Assembly (NCBI GenBank): GCA_964460465.1
Contig: CAYWSB010000008.1
Coordinates: 1-64,000 of the forward strand
DNA length: 64,000 bases
Direction: 5' to 3'
Source: SLRI01 sp964460465
Lineage (GTDB): Bacteria > Pseudomonadota > Alphaproteobacteria > Geminicoccales > Geminicoccaceae
The notes beneath the pieces are model-generated. The model worked only from the letters and a program-made list of their open reading frames with translations, did not search any database and was not told where the DNA came from. The translations under genes and the position numbers were made by a program. This document shows, piece by piece, positions 29,825 through 38,646 of the stretch. Each line of letters opens with the position of its first letter. Within the stretch, counting starts at the first letter, position 1.

Positions 29825-30784
29825 CTAGTGCATGCGCCGGGCGCGGTTGCGCACCCAGATGTTCAAGATGACGGCGGTGATGGTCAACGCCCCGATCGCG
29901 AACCGGAACCAGTTGGCGTCGACGCGGGCCATGACCAGGCCGTTGTCGATGACCCGGATCAGGGCGGTGCCGACGATGAAGCCGATCATCGAGCCGATGC
30001 CGCCGGTCAGGGCCGTGCCGCCGATCACCGCGGCGGCGATCGCCTGCAGCTCGAGGCCCTCGCCGAGCGACGGCAGGGCCGAGCGCAGCCGGAAGGTGGT
30101 GATCATTCCGGCGAAGCCGGCCATGAAGCTGCAGAGCATGAAGCAGGCCATCTTCACCCGGCGGGTGTCGATGCCCATGTCGGCCGCCGCCTGCCGCTGG
30201 CCGCCCGTGGCGAAGATCCAGTTGCCGAGATTCGAGTAGTGCAGGGTGATGCCGAGGATGAGTGCGAAGCCCACGAACCAGAGCATCGAGCTGCGGAAGA
30301 GGCCGAGATCGGCGACGAAGACGGCCGTGGGCAGCTCGTTCGGGAAGGGTGGCGGAAAGCCGCCCGAGAGCACGGTGGCGAGCGAGCGCGCCATGAACAG
30401 CATGCCGAGCGTGGTGACGAAGCTCGGGATGTTGAAGGTGAGCGTGATCCAGCCGTTGACGTAGCCGACGGCGAGCGCCGCCACGAAGCCCAGCGCCATG
30501 GCGACATAGGGATCGAAGCCCCAGCGCCCGACGGCGACGACGATGACCATGGGCACCAGCGCGAAGACCGAGCCGACCGAGAGGTCGAACTCGCCCGCGA
30601 TCATCAGGATGCCCACGCCGAGCGCGATGATGCCGAGCTCGGGCAGCGCAAAGAGCAGCACCCGCGTGTTGGCATAGGTGGCGAACTGCGGGGCGTAGAG
30701 GGTGAAGCCCAGGATGACCACGGCCAGCATGACCAGGGCCGTGATCTCGGGTCGCGAGAGGAGCGCCTTGAAAGCCCGCTGCAT
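29825..30784 (-). CDS. sugar ABC transporter permease, RbsC/FrcC-like
   Basis: 319-aa permease of the BPD_transp_2 (ribose/galactose CUT2) family with eight to ten hydrophobic segments. The family motif GEFDLSVGS is near residue 64, and IGGTALTGGIGSM follows near 265. The ATG at 30784 is taken; the frame continues upstream through a hairpin region and into unlikely sequence. It pairs with the single-domain ATPase and the downstream genes. Confidence 0.88.
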   Translation of the reverse strand: MQRAFKALLSRPEITALVMLAVVILGFTLYAPQFATYANTRVLLFALPELGIIALGVGILMIAGEFDLSVGSVFALVPMVIVVAVGRWGFDPYVAMALGFVAALAVGYVNGWITLTFNIPSFVTTLGMLFMARSLATVLSGGFPPPFPNELPTAVFVADLGLFRSSMLWFVGFALILGITLHYSNLGNWIFATGGQRQAAADMGIDTRRVKMACFMLCSFMAGFAGMITTFRLRSALPSLGEGLELQAIAAAVIGGTALTGGIGSMIGFIVGTALIRVIDNGLVMARVDANWFRFAIGALTITAVILNIWVRNRARRMH

Positions 30785-30803
30785 CGATAGCCCCGGCAGA
30801 GCC

Positions 30804-30832
30804 GCCGGGCCGCGCGACGCGCGCGGCCCGGC
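30804..30832. repeat. perfect 13-bp hairpin between the SBP and permease genes
   Basis: GCCGGGCCGCGCG (30804-30816) pairs fully with 30820-30832 around a 3-nt loop, 20 bases after the binding-protein stop and 20 before the permease start. Hairpins in this place typically protect the upstream transcript end or partly block read-through, raising binding-protein levels over the membrane parts. Confidence 0.7.
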
Positions 30833-30851
30833 GTGTCGCGTCAAGATGTGG

Positions 30852-31817
30852 TCAGCGGATGCCTTGCGCGGACAGCTCGAGCAGGGCGTCGACATCGTCC
30901 GGATAGATCATCGCCTTGCCGGTATCGATGGTGAACGGCGGGAACCGGTAGGTGTTGAGCAGGTGGAGCTGGATGATCGGGTAGTAGCCCTGCAGGTAGG
31001 GCTGCTGGTCGACCGTCACCTGGATGAAGTCGTTGCCCATCTCCTCCATGACCACCGGCACGAGGTCGAAGCCGGCGAGCAGCGGATCGCCGGCCTCGCG
31101 GCCGAGGTCGCGCATCGAGACGGCGACGCCGGCCATCCAGTAGCCGGTGTCGAAATAGGCGGTGGTCGGCGTCGACTGCAGGTAGGCGGCGACGCGCGAG
31201 CCCACGGCCGAGAGGTCGAGGCCGGCATCGATCCGCTCGAAGGTGATCTCGCGGTCCGGGTTGGCGGCGGCGTACTCCTCCACGAAGCGCTGGATGCCGG
31301 CGGCGCGCTGCTCGGACCAGACCTGGCCCGGGCCGTTGACGCCGATCAGCACGTGGATCGGGCCCTCGGCGGGGAAGTTGGCCGACTGCGCCTGGGCCAG
31401 CTCGTAGCCGGCGACCTCGAGGTCCTGGCCGACATAGGCGAGCCGGAAGGCGCCATCGGGATGGTCGACATTGCTGGCGATGATCGGGATGCCGGCCTCG
31501 GTCGCCCGGGTCAGCGCCTCGTCGAAGATGTTGCCGCCGGCGAAGGTGTTGATGATCCCGTCCGGGTTCTGGGCGATCGCCGCCTCGAGGTTGTTCAACT
31601 GCTCCTGGAAGTTGCCGTCCTGCTGCAGGAACACGAGCTGGCAATCGGCCGAGATCAGGGCGCAGGCATCGTCCATGCCGCGCTTGACCGCCTGCCAGAA
31701 GACGTTGGTGGGTGTCGAATGCATCAGATAGGTGTAGCGTTCCTGCGCCGTCGCGGCGCCGCTGCCGAGGGTGATCGCCATGGCGGCCACGCCGCCCATG
31801 AGCGCGAGCTTGCGCAT
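30852..31817 (-). CDS. sugar ABC transporter substrate-binding protein
   Basis: 321-aa periplasmic binding protein of the Peripla_BP_4 (ribose/fructose) type. Signal peptide at about 1-25 ending GAATAQE. The two-lobed fold is recognisable from NTFAGGNIFDEAL, GIPIIASNVDHPDGA and HVLIGVNGPG segments. AGGAGGGAACAGGG-like purine sequence precedes the ATG. First gene of the SBP-permease-ATPase-SDR-GntR operon, divergent from the VOC gene over 141 bases. The sugar is unknown. Confidence 0.87.
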   Translation of the reverse strand: MRKLALMGGVAAMAITLGSGAATAQERYTYLMHSTPTNVFWQAVKRGMDDACALISADCQLVFLQQDGNFQEQLNNLEAAIAQNPDGIINTFAGGNIFDEALTRATEAGIPIIASNVDHPDGAFRLAYVGQDLEVAGYELAQAQSANFPAEGPIHVLIGVNGPGQVWSEQRAAGIQRFVEEYAAANPDREITFERIDAGLDLSAVGSRVAAYLQSTPTTAYFDTGYWMAGVAVSMRDLGREAGDPLLAGFDLVPVVMEEMGNDFIQVTVDQQPYLQGYYPIIQLHLLNTYRFPPFTIDTGKAMIYPDDVDALLELSAQGIR

Positions 31818-31897
31818 CCCTGTTCCTCCCTAGTCGTGCCAGCCTGATCGGCTCGGGGCGGAAAGCTACGCGGCCGGGCGCGGTGCTGCAAGGATAG

Positions 31898-31907
31898 ATC
31901 GTATGAT
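31898..31907. promoter_or_regulatory. imperfect palindrome ATCGTATGAT, candidate GntR site
   Basis: ATCGTATGAT lies in an AT-richer patch midway between the divergent SBP and VOC genes; eight of ten bases are symmetrical. Its size and position suit an FCD-GntR operator controlling both directions. There is no second copy to confirm it. Confidence 0.3.
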
Positions 31908-31958
31908 AGGACGAATGCCGCCGGCTTCCCCGGCGGCGACAGCAGGAGGGAGCCGCTG

Positions 31959-32354
31959 ATGCTGAGCCACGTGACCATCGGCACCGACGACCTGGAGCGG
32001 GCCAAGGCGTTCTACGACCGGGTGATCGCCACGCTGGGGATCGGCTGCATCGTCGACGAGCCCGACCACGGCCTCGTCGGCTATGCGGCCGGCCCGGAGA
32101 CGACACCACAGGTCTATCTGATCCGCCCGATCGATGGGCGGCCGGCCACTGTCGGCAACGGCCAGACCTTCGCCTTCCTCGCACCGGACCGGGCCACCGT
32201 GCGGGCGTTCCACGCGGCGGCGCTCGCCGCCGGCGGGACCTGCGAGGGGCCGCCCGGGCTGCGGCCGCATTATCACCCCGATTATTACGGCGGCTATGTC
32301 CGCGATCCCGACGGGCACAAGCTCGCCTGCGTCTGCCATCGGCCCGATACCTGA
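31959..32354 (+). CDS. VOC (glyoxalase/bleomycin-resistance) superfamily protein
   Basis: 131-aa single-domain protein. The N-terminal LSHVTIGTDDLERAKAFYDRV is the typical first beta-alpha unit, with a metal-ligand-type His4, and the C-terminal YVRDPDGHKLACVCH segment is the usual closing strand. Such proteins include glyoxalase I, dioxygenases and resistance proteins; no specific reaction can be assigned. It is the first gene on the plus side of the sugar region, followed 79 bases later by the SMP-30 gene. Confidence 0.8.
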   Translation: MLSHVTIGTDDLERAKAFYDRVIATLGIGCIVDEPDHGLVGYAAGPETTPQVYLIRPIDGRPATVGNGQTFAFLAPDRATVRAFHAAALAAGGTCEGPPGLRPHYHPDYYGGYVRDPDGHKLACVCHRPDT

Positions 32355-32433
32355 ACGCCGGATTGCATCGGGCGCGGCCGGCCGGCATAGTCCGCGCCCA
32401 CGAAGACAAGAAAAAGACAGGGGGCGCGGGAGC

Positions 32434-33354
32434 ATGCGGATCGAGATCGCGGTCGACGCCCGTGACGGCGTCGGCGAGGGGCCGTTCTGGGACGACATCG
32501 AGAACGAGCTCTGGTGGGTCGACATCTCCGGCAAGCGGCTGCATCGCTGGCGGCCGGCCACGGGCGACCGGCAGGACTGGCCGCTCGCCGATTTCGCCTC
32601 GGCCGTGGTGCTGCGCGAGAAGGGCAAGGGGCTCCTGCTGGCAATGCGCGACGGGCTCTACTTCATGGACCCGGCGACCGGGGCGCGCACGCTGTTCGTC
32701 CGGCACGAGCCCGACCGGCCCGACAACCGCACCAACGAGGCCAAGTGCGCGCCGGACGGCAGCTTCTGGGTGGGCACGATGCAGAACAACCTGCACCCGG
32801 ACGGCACCGCCAAGCCGATGACCGGCTCGACCGGCGCCCTCTACCGGGTGCGCCACGACGGCGGCGTCACCCGCGAGGTGGACGGAGTCGGGCTGAGCAA
32901 CACCCTGGCCTGGACCCATGGCGGCAAGACCCTGCTGTTCGCCGACACGGCGACGGGGGTGATCCGGGCCTTCGAGGTGACGGCCGACGGTCGGCTCGGC
33001 GTCGCCTGCGTCTTCAACAACGGCGCCTGGGACGGCACCGACGGGGGCGAGAAGCTCCCGGGCTACTGCGACGGCTCGGCGATCGACGCCGAGGGCCATT
33101 TGTGGAACGCCCGCTTCGCCGGCTCTTGCCTGATCCGCTTCAGGCCCGACGGGACGGTCGACCGGCGGATCGAGCTGCCGGTCACCAACCCCACCTCCTG
33201 CTGTTTCGGCGGCCCGGGCCTCGGCACCCTCTACGTCACCTCCGCGCGCCACGGCCTGGACGCGGCAGAGCTGGCGCGGAATCCGCACGAGGGCGCGGTG
33301 CTCGCCATCGAGACCGGCATCACCGGCACCCCGTCGGTCCGCTTCGCCGGCTGA
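32434..33354 (+). CDS. SMP-30/gluconolactonase family sugar lactonase
   Basis: 306-aa six-bladed propeller lactonase. Metal-site positions recognised from the family: Glu15 in GEGPFWDD, Asn in the RTNEAKCAPDGSFW segment (about 100), Asn in LSNTLAW (about 153) and Asp in YCDGSAIDAEGHLWNARF (about 203). It would open an aldonolactone made by the SDR of the divergent operon, yielding the acid that a GlucD-type dehydratase could use. The ATG at 32434 gives the normal family start and is preceded by a GGGGG-rich purine stretch. Confidence 0.88.
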   Translation: MRIEIAVDARDGVGEGPFWDDIENELWWVDISGKRLHRWRPATGDRQDWPLADFASAVVLREKGKGLLLAMRDGLYFMDPATGARTLFVRHEPDRPDNRTNEAKCAPDGSFWVGTMQNNLHPDGTAKPMTGSTGALYRVRHDGGVTREVDGVGLSNTLAWTHGGKTLLFADTATGVIRAFEVTADGRLGVACVFNNGAWDGTDGGEKLPGYCDGSAIDAEGHLWNARFAGSCLIRFRPDGTVDRRIELPVTNPTSCCFGGPGLGTLYVTSARHGLDAAELARNPHEGAVLAIETGITGTPSVRFAG

Positions 33355-33741
33355 CCTGAGCCGACAGCCTCGAGAACAATCGGCGCGACCCGCCGGCGGT
33401 GTCGCGCGGTACCAGGGTGCGCGGCGTGGCGGGCGCGGGTCGGCTGCCCCATCGCCGACCGGCGCCCCCTGCGCGGCCGCCGGCGCACCGAGAGCGCGCC
33501 GCGCCCATCATCCATCACGCGATAATTGAAATAACCGTAAAGCATTATAGTTGAGTACGCGCCCTGTTGATATTTTGTTAATGTAGCCAAAAAGCACTGG
33601 CAGCCCAACGCGTTCTAACATAGGATTAACAGTGCGGCCCGGTGTTCTCGTATTCGGGCTGTTTGTGCGGGATTCTGACAAGAAGATCGGCACGAGCACC
33701 GCAGAACGGCTCGGCCGGTAGGGCGGACCGGAGAGTTGGGC
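33355..33741. other. 387-base intergenic region with AT-rich island
   Basis: The first 150 bases are GC-rich with no clear gene. Positions 33520-33632 are strikingly AT-rich for this genome (runs such as GATAATTGAAATAACC) and probably hold the promoter of the polysaccharide locus. I see no -35/-10 pair with good spacing. GGAGAG at 33730-33735 precedes the next ATG. Confidence 0.5.
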
Positions 33742-35169
33742 ATGCAAACCATGATGGCCAAGGCGCAAGGATTGCGCCCGCAGATCGCAATCGCAGCGCT
33801 CGAGCCTTGGCAGCGGCCGTTGAGCATCGGCCTCAGGATCGGCGACGTGCTGGCCGTTGCGGGCACCGGCATCGTCACGCTGCACATCCGCACCATCGAC
33901 GGTGCCATTCTCGTCCCGCAGTTTTTGGCATTGACGCTCGGCGTGCTGTTCGCGGCCCAGTGCCTGGCGCTCGCCGGGTGCTACGACGTCAAGAGCATCG
34001 ACCAGCTGACCACCCAGCTGTCCAAGGCGCTGTTCGGCTGGGCCGCGGCCTTCGGCTGCATGCTCGCCGTGCTCTACATGATCAAGATGATCGAGCCGGT
34101 CTCGCGGCTGTGGAGCATCAGCTGGTTCGTCACCGCGCTCGCGGCGCTGATCGCCCTGCGCTGCATCGGCAAGTACTGGATCGTGCAGGCGCGCGAGAGC
34201 GGCGCCTTCCTGCGCAACGTGGCGATCGTCCGCGAGCCGCAAGTACCGATCGACCGCATCCTCGACGGCATCGGCGCCGACCCCTCGCTGCTGCCGCTGG
34301 CCGACATCGTCGTCGACCTCGACACGGCCGACCAGGTCGAGGACGTGATCCGGCAGGTCCGCGCGCTCGACGGTGCGGAGCAGCTGCTGCTCGTCTGCAG
34401 CACCCACAACAGCCGGGCGCTCAACCGCATCGTCAAGGGGCTTCGCCACCTCCCGCTCGAGATCAACCTCGTCTCGAGCCCGATCGACGGCGAGGTGCCG
34501 CTGATCTCGCTGCGCGCGGTGGGCTCGCTGCCCGCGACCGTGCTGCTCGAGCGGCCGCAGGCGGGACCGCTGTCCTTGCAGAAGGAGATCTTCGACCGGG
34601 TGGTCGCCTTCTGCCTGCTGGTGTTTGTCGCCCCGCTGCTCGCCGTGATCGCGATCGCCGTCAAGCTCGACAGCCGCGGCCCGGTGCTCTACCGGCAGGG
34701 CCGCCTCGGCTTCAACCGCGAGCAGTTCGAGGTGCTCAAGTTCCGGACGATGCGGACCGAGCACTGCGATGCGCCGGGTGCCACCTCGGTTCGTCAGGCG
34801 ACCCGCGACGACGACCGGGTGACCCGGGTCGGCCGGTTCCTGCGGCGGAGCAGCCTCGACGAGCTGCCGCAGCTCTTCAACGTGTTGCGCGGCGACATGT
34901 CGCTGGTCGGCCCGCGGCCGCACGCTGTCGCCCATGACCGGCATTACGCCGAGCTCATCGACGGCTATCTCGGGCGGCATCGGGTCAAGCCCGGGATCAC
35001 CGGGTGGGCCCAGGTCAACGGCTATCGCGGCGAGACCCGGACGCTCGAGGACATGCGCCGACGGATCGAGCTCGACCTCCAGTACATCGACAACTGGTCG
35101 CTCGGCCTCGACCTCAAGATCCTGCTGCGCACGCCGATGGCCGGCTTCGTCCACGAGAATGCCTACTAG
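33742..35169 (+). CDS. exopolysaccharide polyprenyl glycosylphosphotransferase, WcaJ-like
   Basis: 475-aa membrane enzyme that starts polysaccharide repeat-unit assembly by moving a hexose-1-phosphate onto undecaprenyl phosphate. The N-terminal half has four to five membrane spans (about 30-150) and a cytoplasmic CoA-binding-like domain (about 160-270). The C-terminal catalytic domain starts with one hydrophobic segment (about 285-305), followed by GPVLYRQGRLGFN, VLKFRTM and DELPQLFNVLRGDMSLVGPRPH. ATG 33742 has a suitable GGAGAG; a TTG two codons earlier is the alternative. First gene of the exopolysaccharide cluster. Confidence 0.9.
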   Translation: MQTMMAKAQGLRPQIAIAALEPWQRPLSIGLRIGDVLAVAGTGIVTLHIRTIDGAILVPQFLALTLGVLFAAQCLALAGCYDVKSIDQLTTQLSKALFGWAAAFGCMLAVLYMIKMIEPVSRLWSISWFVTALAALIALRCIGKYWIVQARESGAFLRNVAIVREPQVPIDRILDGIGADPSLLPLADIVVDLDTADQVEDVIRQVRALDGAEQLLLVCSTHNSRALNRIVKGLRHLPLEINLVSSPIDGEVPLISLRAVGSLPATVLLERPQAGPLSLQKEIFDRVVAFCLLVFVAPLLAVIAIAVKLDSRGPVLYRQGRLGFNREQFEVLKFRTMRTEHCDAPGATSVRQATRDDDRVTRVGRFLRRSSLDELPQLFNVLRGDMSLVGPRPHAVAHDRHYAELIDGYLGRHRVKPGITGWAQVNGYRGETRTLEDMRRRIELDLQYIDNWSLGLDLKILLRTPMAGFVHENAY

Positions 35170-35322
35170 CAGCCGGCACGGCCGCTGTGTCGCCGTGGCG
35201 ACACCCGTCCGAGAACTAGTACCATGGGGTGCAGGGCGGCGGTCCAGAATGGTTGGCGACGCCATGAGTTGGTAATCTTGTCGTTAGGCGGACTTGCGTA
35301 ATAGTTGATTGGTTGACTAGAC

Positions 35323-36300
35323 ATGCGCGCATTAGTTACAGGCGGGGCGGGGTTCGTCGGGCGACACTTGTGCCGCAGCCTGCTCGACCGTGGCTTCGAC
35401 GTCGTCTGCGTCGACCCGATCGTGCCGCGCACCGGCGGCCTGGCACCGGCGGACTGGCCGGCCGGCGACCCCTGCCGCGAGCGGGGCTTCACCTTTTTGG
35501 CCGAGGACTGCCGGAGCTGGTTCGCCCGCTCGAAGGCCGAGCCGTTCGACTACGCCTTCCACCTCGCCGCCATGGTCGGCGGGCGGCTGATGATCGACTA
35601 CGAGCCCCTGGCCGTGGCCGAGGACCTCGCCATCGACGCCGGCTACTGGCGCTGGGCCGAGCACGCCAAGCCCAAGAAGTCGATCTACTTCTCGTCGAGC
35701 GCCGCCTATCCGATCGGCCTGCAGCGCCACGAGGGCTATCGCCTGCTGCGCGAGGACGACATCGACTTCGCGGACTCGCTCGGCATGCCGGACATGACCT
35801 ACGGCTGGGCGAAGCTCACCGGCGAGTATCTGAGCCGCCTGGCCCACTCGCGCTATGGCCTCAAGGTCGTCTGCTACCGGCCGTTCTCGGGCTACGGCGA
35901 GGACCAGGACCTGACCTACCCGTTCCCGGCGCTCACCAAGCGGATCCTCGAGCTCGAGGGCGACACCGTGACCGTCTGGGGCAGCGGCCGGCAGATGCGC
36001 GACTTCGTCCACATCGACGATTGCGTGCGCTGCGTGCTCGCCACCATGGACCAGATCGACGACGGCGCGGCCATCAACATCTCCTCGGGCCGTCTCACCT
36101 CCTTCTTCACCCTGGCCGAGCGCATCCTCGAGCGGGTCGGCAAGCGTGCCGCCGTGCAGGCCCTGGCGGACATGCCGGAAGGCGTGTTCGCGCGGGGCGG
36201 CGACACGACCCTGCAGGAGCGGCTCGGCTTCACCCCGGAAATCACGCTGGAGGAGGGCATCGACCGCGTCGCCGCGGCGCTGCGGCGCCAGGCGGGCTGA
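35323..36300 (+). CDS. NAD-dependent sugar-nucleotide epimerase/dehydratase
   Basis: 325-aa extended SDR. The NAD motif TGGAGFVG is at residues 6-13, a Ser-rich active-site strand SIYFSSSAAYP is near 123-133, and the catalytic Tyr-Lys is in MTYGWAK (about 164). RQMRDFVHIDDC is the conserved sugar-nucleotide segment. Similar to GDP-fucose synthase and UDP-hexose 4-epimerases; the exact sugar nucleotide is not clear. A 153-base, relatively AT-rich gap precedes it and may contain a second promoter. Confidence 0.85.
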   Translation: MRALVTGGAGFVGRHLCRSLLDRGFDVVCVDPIVPRTGGLAPADWPAGDPCRERGFTFLAEDCRSWFARSKAEPFDYAFHLAAMVGGRLMIDYEPLAVAEDLAIDAGYWRWAEHAKPKKSIYFSSSAAYPIGLQRHEGYRLLREDDIDFADSLGMPDMTYGWAKLTGEYLSRLAHSRYGLKVVCYRPFSGYGEDQDLTYPFPALTKRILELEGDTVTVWGSGRQMRDFVHIDDCVRCVLATMDQIDDGAAINISSGRLTSFFTLAERILERVGKRAAVQALADMPEGVFARGGDTTLQERLGFTPEITLEEGIDRVAAALRRQAG

Positions 36301-36404
36301 GACGAGCGAGCGAACCATTTGGGGACCGCTGCCGGGAGCGCGCCGCCAGAGCCGCGGGCCGGCAGCCACGACGTGACGGCGGAAAAAACCGGAGGAAACC
36401 AATC

Positions 36405-37217
36405 ATGGCCGAGGTGTTCGGCATCGACTTCTCGAATCGTGGCATGGACTCGCTGGTCCAGCTCTTGATGCGCGAGCCGGTTCCACCCGGCAGCGGCCCG
36501 TCGATGGTGGTCACGGCCAATATCGACCACGTCGTCAACCTGCTGCGCGACGGCCGGTTCCGGACGGCCTATCGCAGTGCGAAGCTCGCCACGGCCGACG
36601 GCTTCCCGGTCGCCCTCTATGCGCGGCTGCGCGGCGCCGACCTGCCCGGCCGGGTGCCCGGCCCCGACCTCTTCGCCGCCATGATGCCGCAGTTCGACCA
36701 GCGCCGCCACCGGCCGTTCTTCGTCGTCAGCCGCGCGCAAACCGGCGAGAAGCTCCGCGCCTGGCTCGTCGACCGCGGCTTTGCACCCGAGGCCGTGGGT
36801 GCGGTCTGCCCGCCCTTCGGCTTCGAGAAGGACCAGGCCTACTCGGCGGCGCTCGCCCGGCAGATCCGCGAGCACGGCACCACCCACCTCGTCATGGGCG
36901 TGGGCTCGCCCAAGTCCGAGCTCTGGCTCTACGACTGGCGGCAGGCGCTCGGCGACTGCTACGCCCTGGGCATCGGTGCCGGGATCGACTTCTTCGTCGG
37001 CACGGAGGTGCGCGCACCGCAGTGGATGCAGGCGGTCGGCCTCGAGTGGTTCTGGCGCATGGCGCGCGAGCCCAGGCGGCTGGCGAAGCGCTACGCCATG
37101 GATGCGCTCTTGTTTCCCCTGGCGGTCTTCCGCGACGCCACCGGCCGCTGGGAGCTCGCCGCCGGCGAGCCGCCTGCCATGGGCTCGGGCCGCCACCGCC
37201 GCGCGCCGGCCCCTTGA
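36405..37217 (+). CDS. WecG/TagA/CpsF family glycosyltransferase (GT26)
   Basis: 270-aa cytosolic or membrane-associated transferase. Family features: VTANIDHVVNLLRD near residue 37, LATADGFPVALYARL near 60 (the ADG position) and MGVGSPKSELWLYDW near 165, where GxGxPKQE is usual. Such enzymes add the second sugar, often N-acetylmannosamine-like, to a lipid-linked primer. The ATG at 36405 is preceded by GGAGGAAACC, a very good ribosome-binding site. A hairpin (36328-36335 with 36359-36366) lies in the gap before it. Confidence 0.87.
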   Translation: MAEVFGIDFSNRGMDSLVQLLMREPVPPGSGPSMVVTANIDHVVNLLRDGRFRTAYRSAKLATADGFPVALYARLRGADLPGRVPGPDLFAAMMPQFDQRRHRPFFVVSRAQTGEKLRAWLVDRGFAPEAVGAVCPPFGFEKDQAYSAALARQIREHGTTHLVMGVGSPKSELWLYDWRQALGDCYALGIGAGIDFFVGTEVRAPQWMQAVGLEWFWRMAREPRRLAKRYAMDALLFPLAVFRDATGRWELAAGEPPAMGSGRHRRAPAP

Positions 37218-37266
37218 GCGGCGGCGGCGCGCCCCGGCGCCCGTGCCCAGCCACGGTCGAGGCTGA

Positions 37267-38595
37267 ATGAGCGGGCAGGCGGCGGGCGCCCCAGGGCGGT
37301 TGCTCAACGTCCATCGCTACCGCTTCCGCAAGGGTGGCGCGGAGGCCGTGTTCCTCGACCACATGGAGCTCTTCCGCAGCCGCGGCTGGGACTGCGCCGA
37401 GCTCTGCATGGCGCACGCGCAGAACCCGCCCTCCCCCTGGGACGCCTACTTCCCGCGGATGTACGAGCCCAAGGGCGGGATCGGCGGCATCCTCGACGTG
37501 CCGCGCTTCGTCTGGTCGGGCGAGGCGAAGCGCTCGATGGCGCGGCTGCTCGACGACTTCCGCCCCGACATCGTCCACATCCACGGGCTCTACCACCAGC
37601 TCACCCCGTCGGTGCTCGAGCCGATCGCCGCCCGGCGCATCCCGATCGTCTTCACCCTGCACGACTTCAAGCTGCTCTGCCCGGCCTACACCCTGTTCAC
37701 CGAGCAGCTCGGCATGTGCGAGCGCTGCGCCGACGGCGCCTTCCACCATGCGGTGCGGCACGCCTGCCTGCACGGCTCGCGCGCGGTCAGCGCCGTCTAC
37801 GCGCTCGATGCCTACCTCCACCGCTGGCGCCGCTCGTTCGACCCGGTCGACGCCTTCGTCATGCCGAGCCGGTCGATCCTCGAGACGCATGCGGCGCACG
37901 GCTTCCCGCGCCCGAAGCTGCACCACGTGGCGAACTTCTTCGAGACGACGACCGATGCCGCGACCGACCCGGCGCTGGTCGCCGAGGCCCGCGACCGCTA
38001 CGGCCGCTACGTCGTCTATTTCGGCCGGCTCAGCGTCGAGAAGGGCCTGCACCACCTGATCGAGGCCTGCGCCCTGGCGCGGTTGCCGCTGGTCCTGGTC
38101 GGCGACGGGCCGGAAGCCGACCGGCTGCGGGCCCAGGCCGCGGCGAGCCCGGCGCCGGTCCACTTCACCGGCTACCGCAGCGGCGATGCGCTCTGGGCGC
38201 TGGTCGAGGGGTCGCTCGCCGTCGCCCTGCCCTCGATCTGGCATGAGATCGCCCCCAAGAGCGTGCTCGAGGCCATGGCCCGGGGCAAGCCCGTGGTGGC
38301 CTCGCGGATCGGCGGCCTGCCCGAGCAGATCGAGGACGAGGTGAGCGGCCTGCTCGCCGCCCCGGGCGACGCCGCCGCTCTCGCCCGGGCACTCGACCGG
38401 CTGGCCGCCCTGGACCCGGCGGCGCTCCGGGCGATGGGCGAGCGGGCGAGGCAGCGGGCCCTCACCAGCTTCACCGCCGACCGCTACTACGTTGCCATGA
38501 CGACCCTCTATGCCGGCCTCCGGCGCGGGACGGCAGCAGCGTATGCCGGACGGGCCCCCGGCGTTGCGGCGGCACCGGCCGATACGGCAGAATAG
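37267..38595 (+). CDS. GT4-family glycosyltransferase
   Basis: 442-aa GT-B fold enzyme. The N-terminal domain has the FRKGGAEAVFLDHMELF acceptor-side loop and DIVHIHGLYHQL. The C-terminal domain has VYFGRLSVEKGLHHLIEA and the nucleotide-sugar EX7E motif in EIAPKSVLEAMARGKPVVAS (about 335-345). An internal Cys cluster (LLCPAYTLFTEQLGMCERC) near 138-157 is typical of a subgroup of polysaccharide GT4 enzymes. Donor and linkage are unknown. It follows the WecG gene by 49 bases. Confidence 0.87.
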   Translation: MSGQAAGAPGRLLNVHRYRFRKGGAEAVFLDHMELFRSRGWDCAELCMAHAQNPPSPWDAYFPRMYEPKGGIGGILDVPRFVWSGEAKRSMARLLDDFRPDIVHIHGLYHQLTPSVLEPIAARRIPIVFTLHDFKLLCPAYTLFTEQLGMCERCADGAFHHAVRHACLHGSRAVSAVYALDAYLHRWRRSFDPVDAFVMPSRSILETHAAHGFPRPKLHHVANFFETTTDAATDPALVAEARDRYGRYVVYFGRLSVEKGLHHLIEACALARLPLVLVGDGPEADRLRAQAAASPAPVHFTGYRSGDALWALVEGSLAVALPSIWHEIAPKSVLEAMARGKPVVASRIGGLPEQIEDEVSGLLAAPGDAAALARALDRLAALDPAALRAMGERARQRALTSFTADRYYVAMTTLYAGLRRGTAAAYAGRAPGVAAAPADTAE

Positions 38596-38646
38596 GCTCG
38601 GGTCCGTCCGGATCGGCGGCGGCCAGGACAGCGGAGACGAGGTGAC

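Noticed and set aside
33231..33608. Minus-strand frame of 125 codons covering the AT-rich region before the polysaccharide locus
   Set aside because: Overlaps the end of the SMP-30 gene, has no recognisable domain, and its C-terminal part is antisense to coding sequence.
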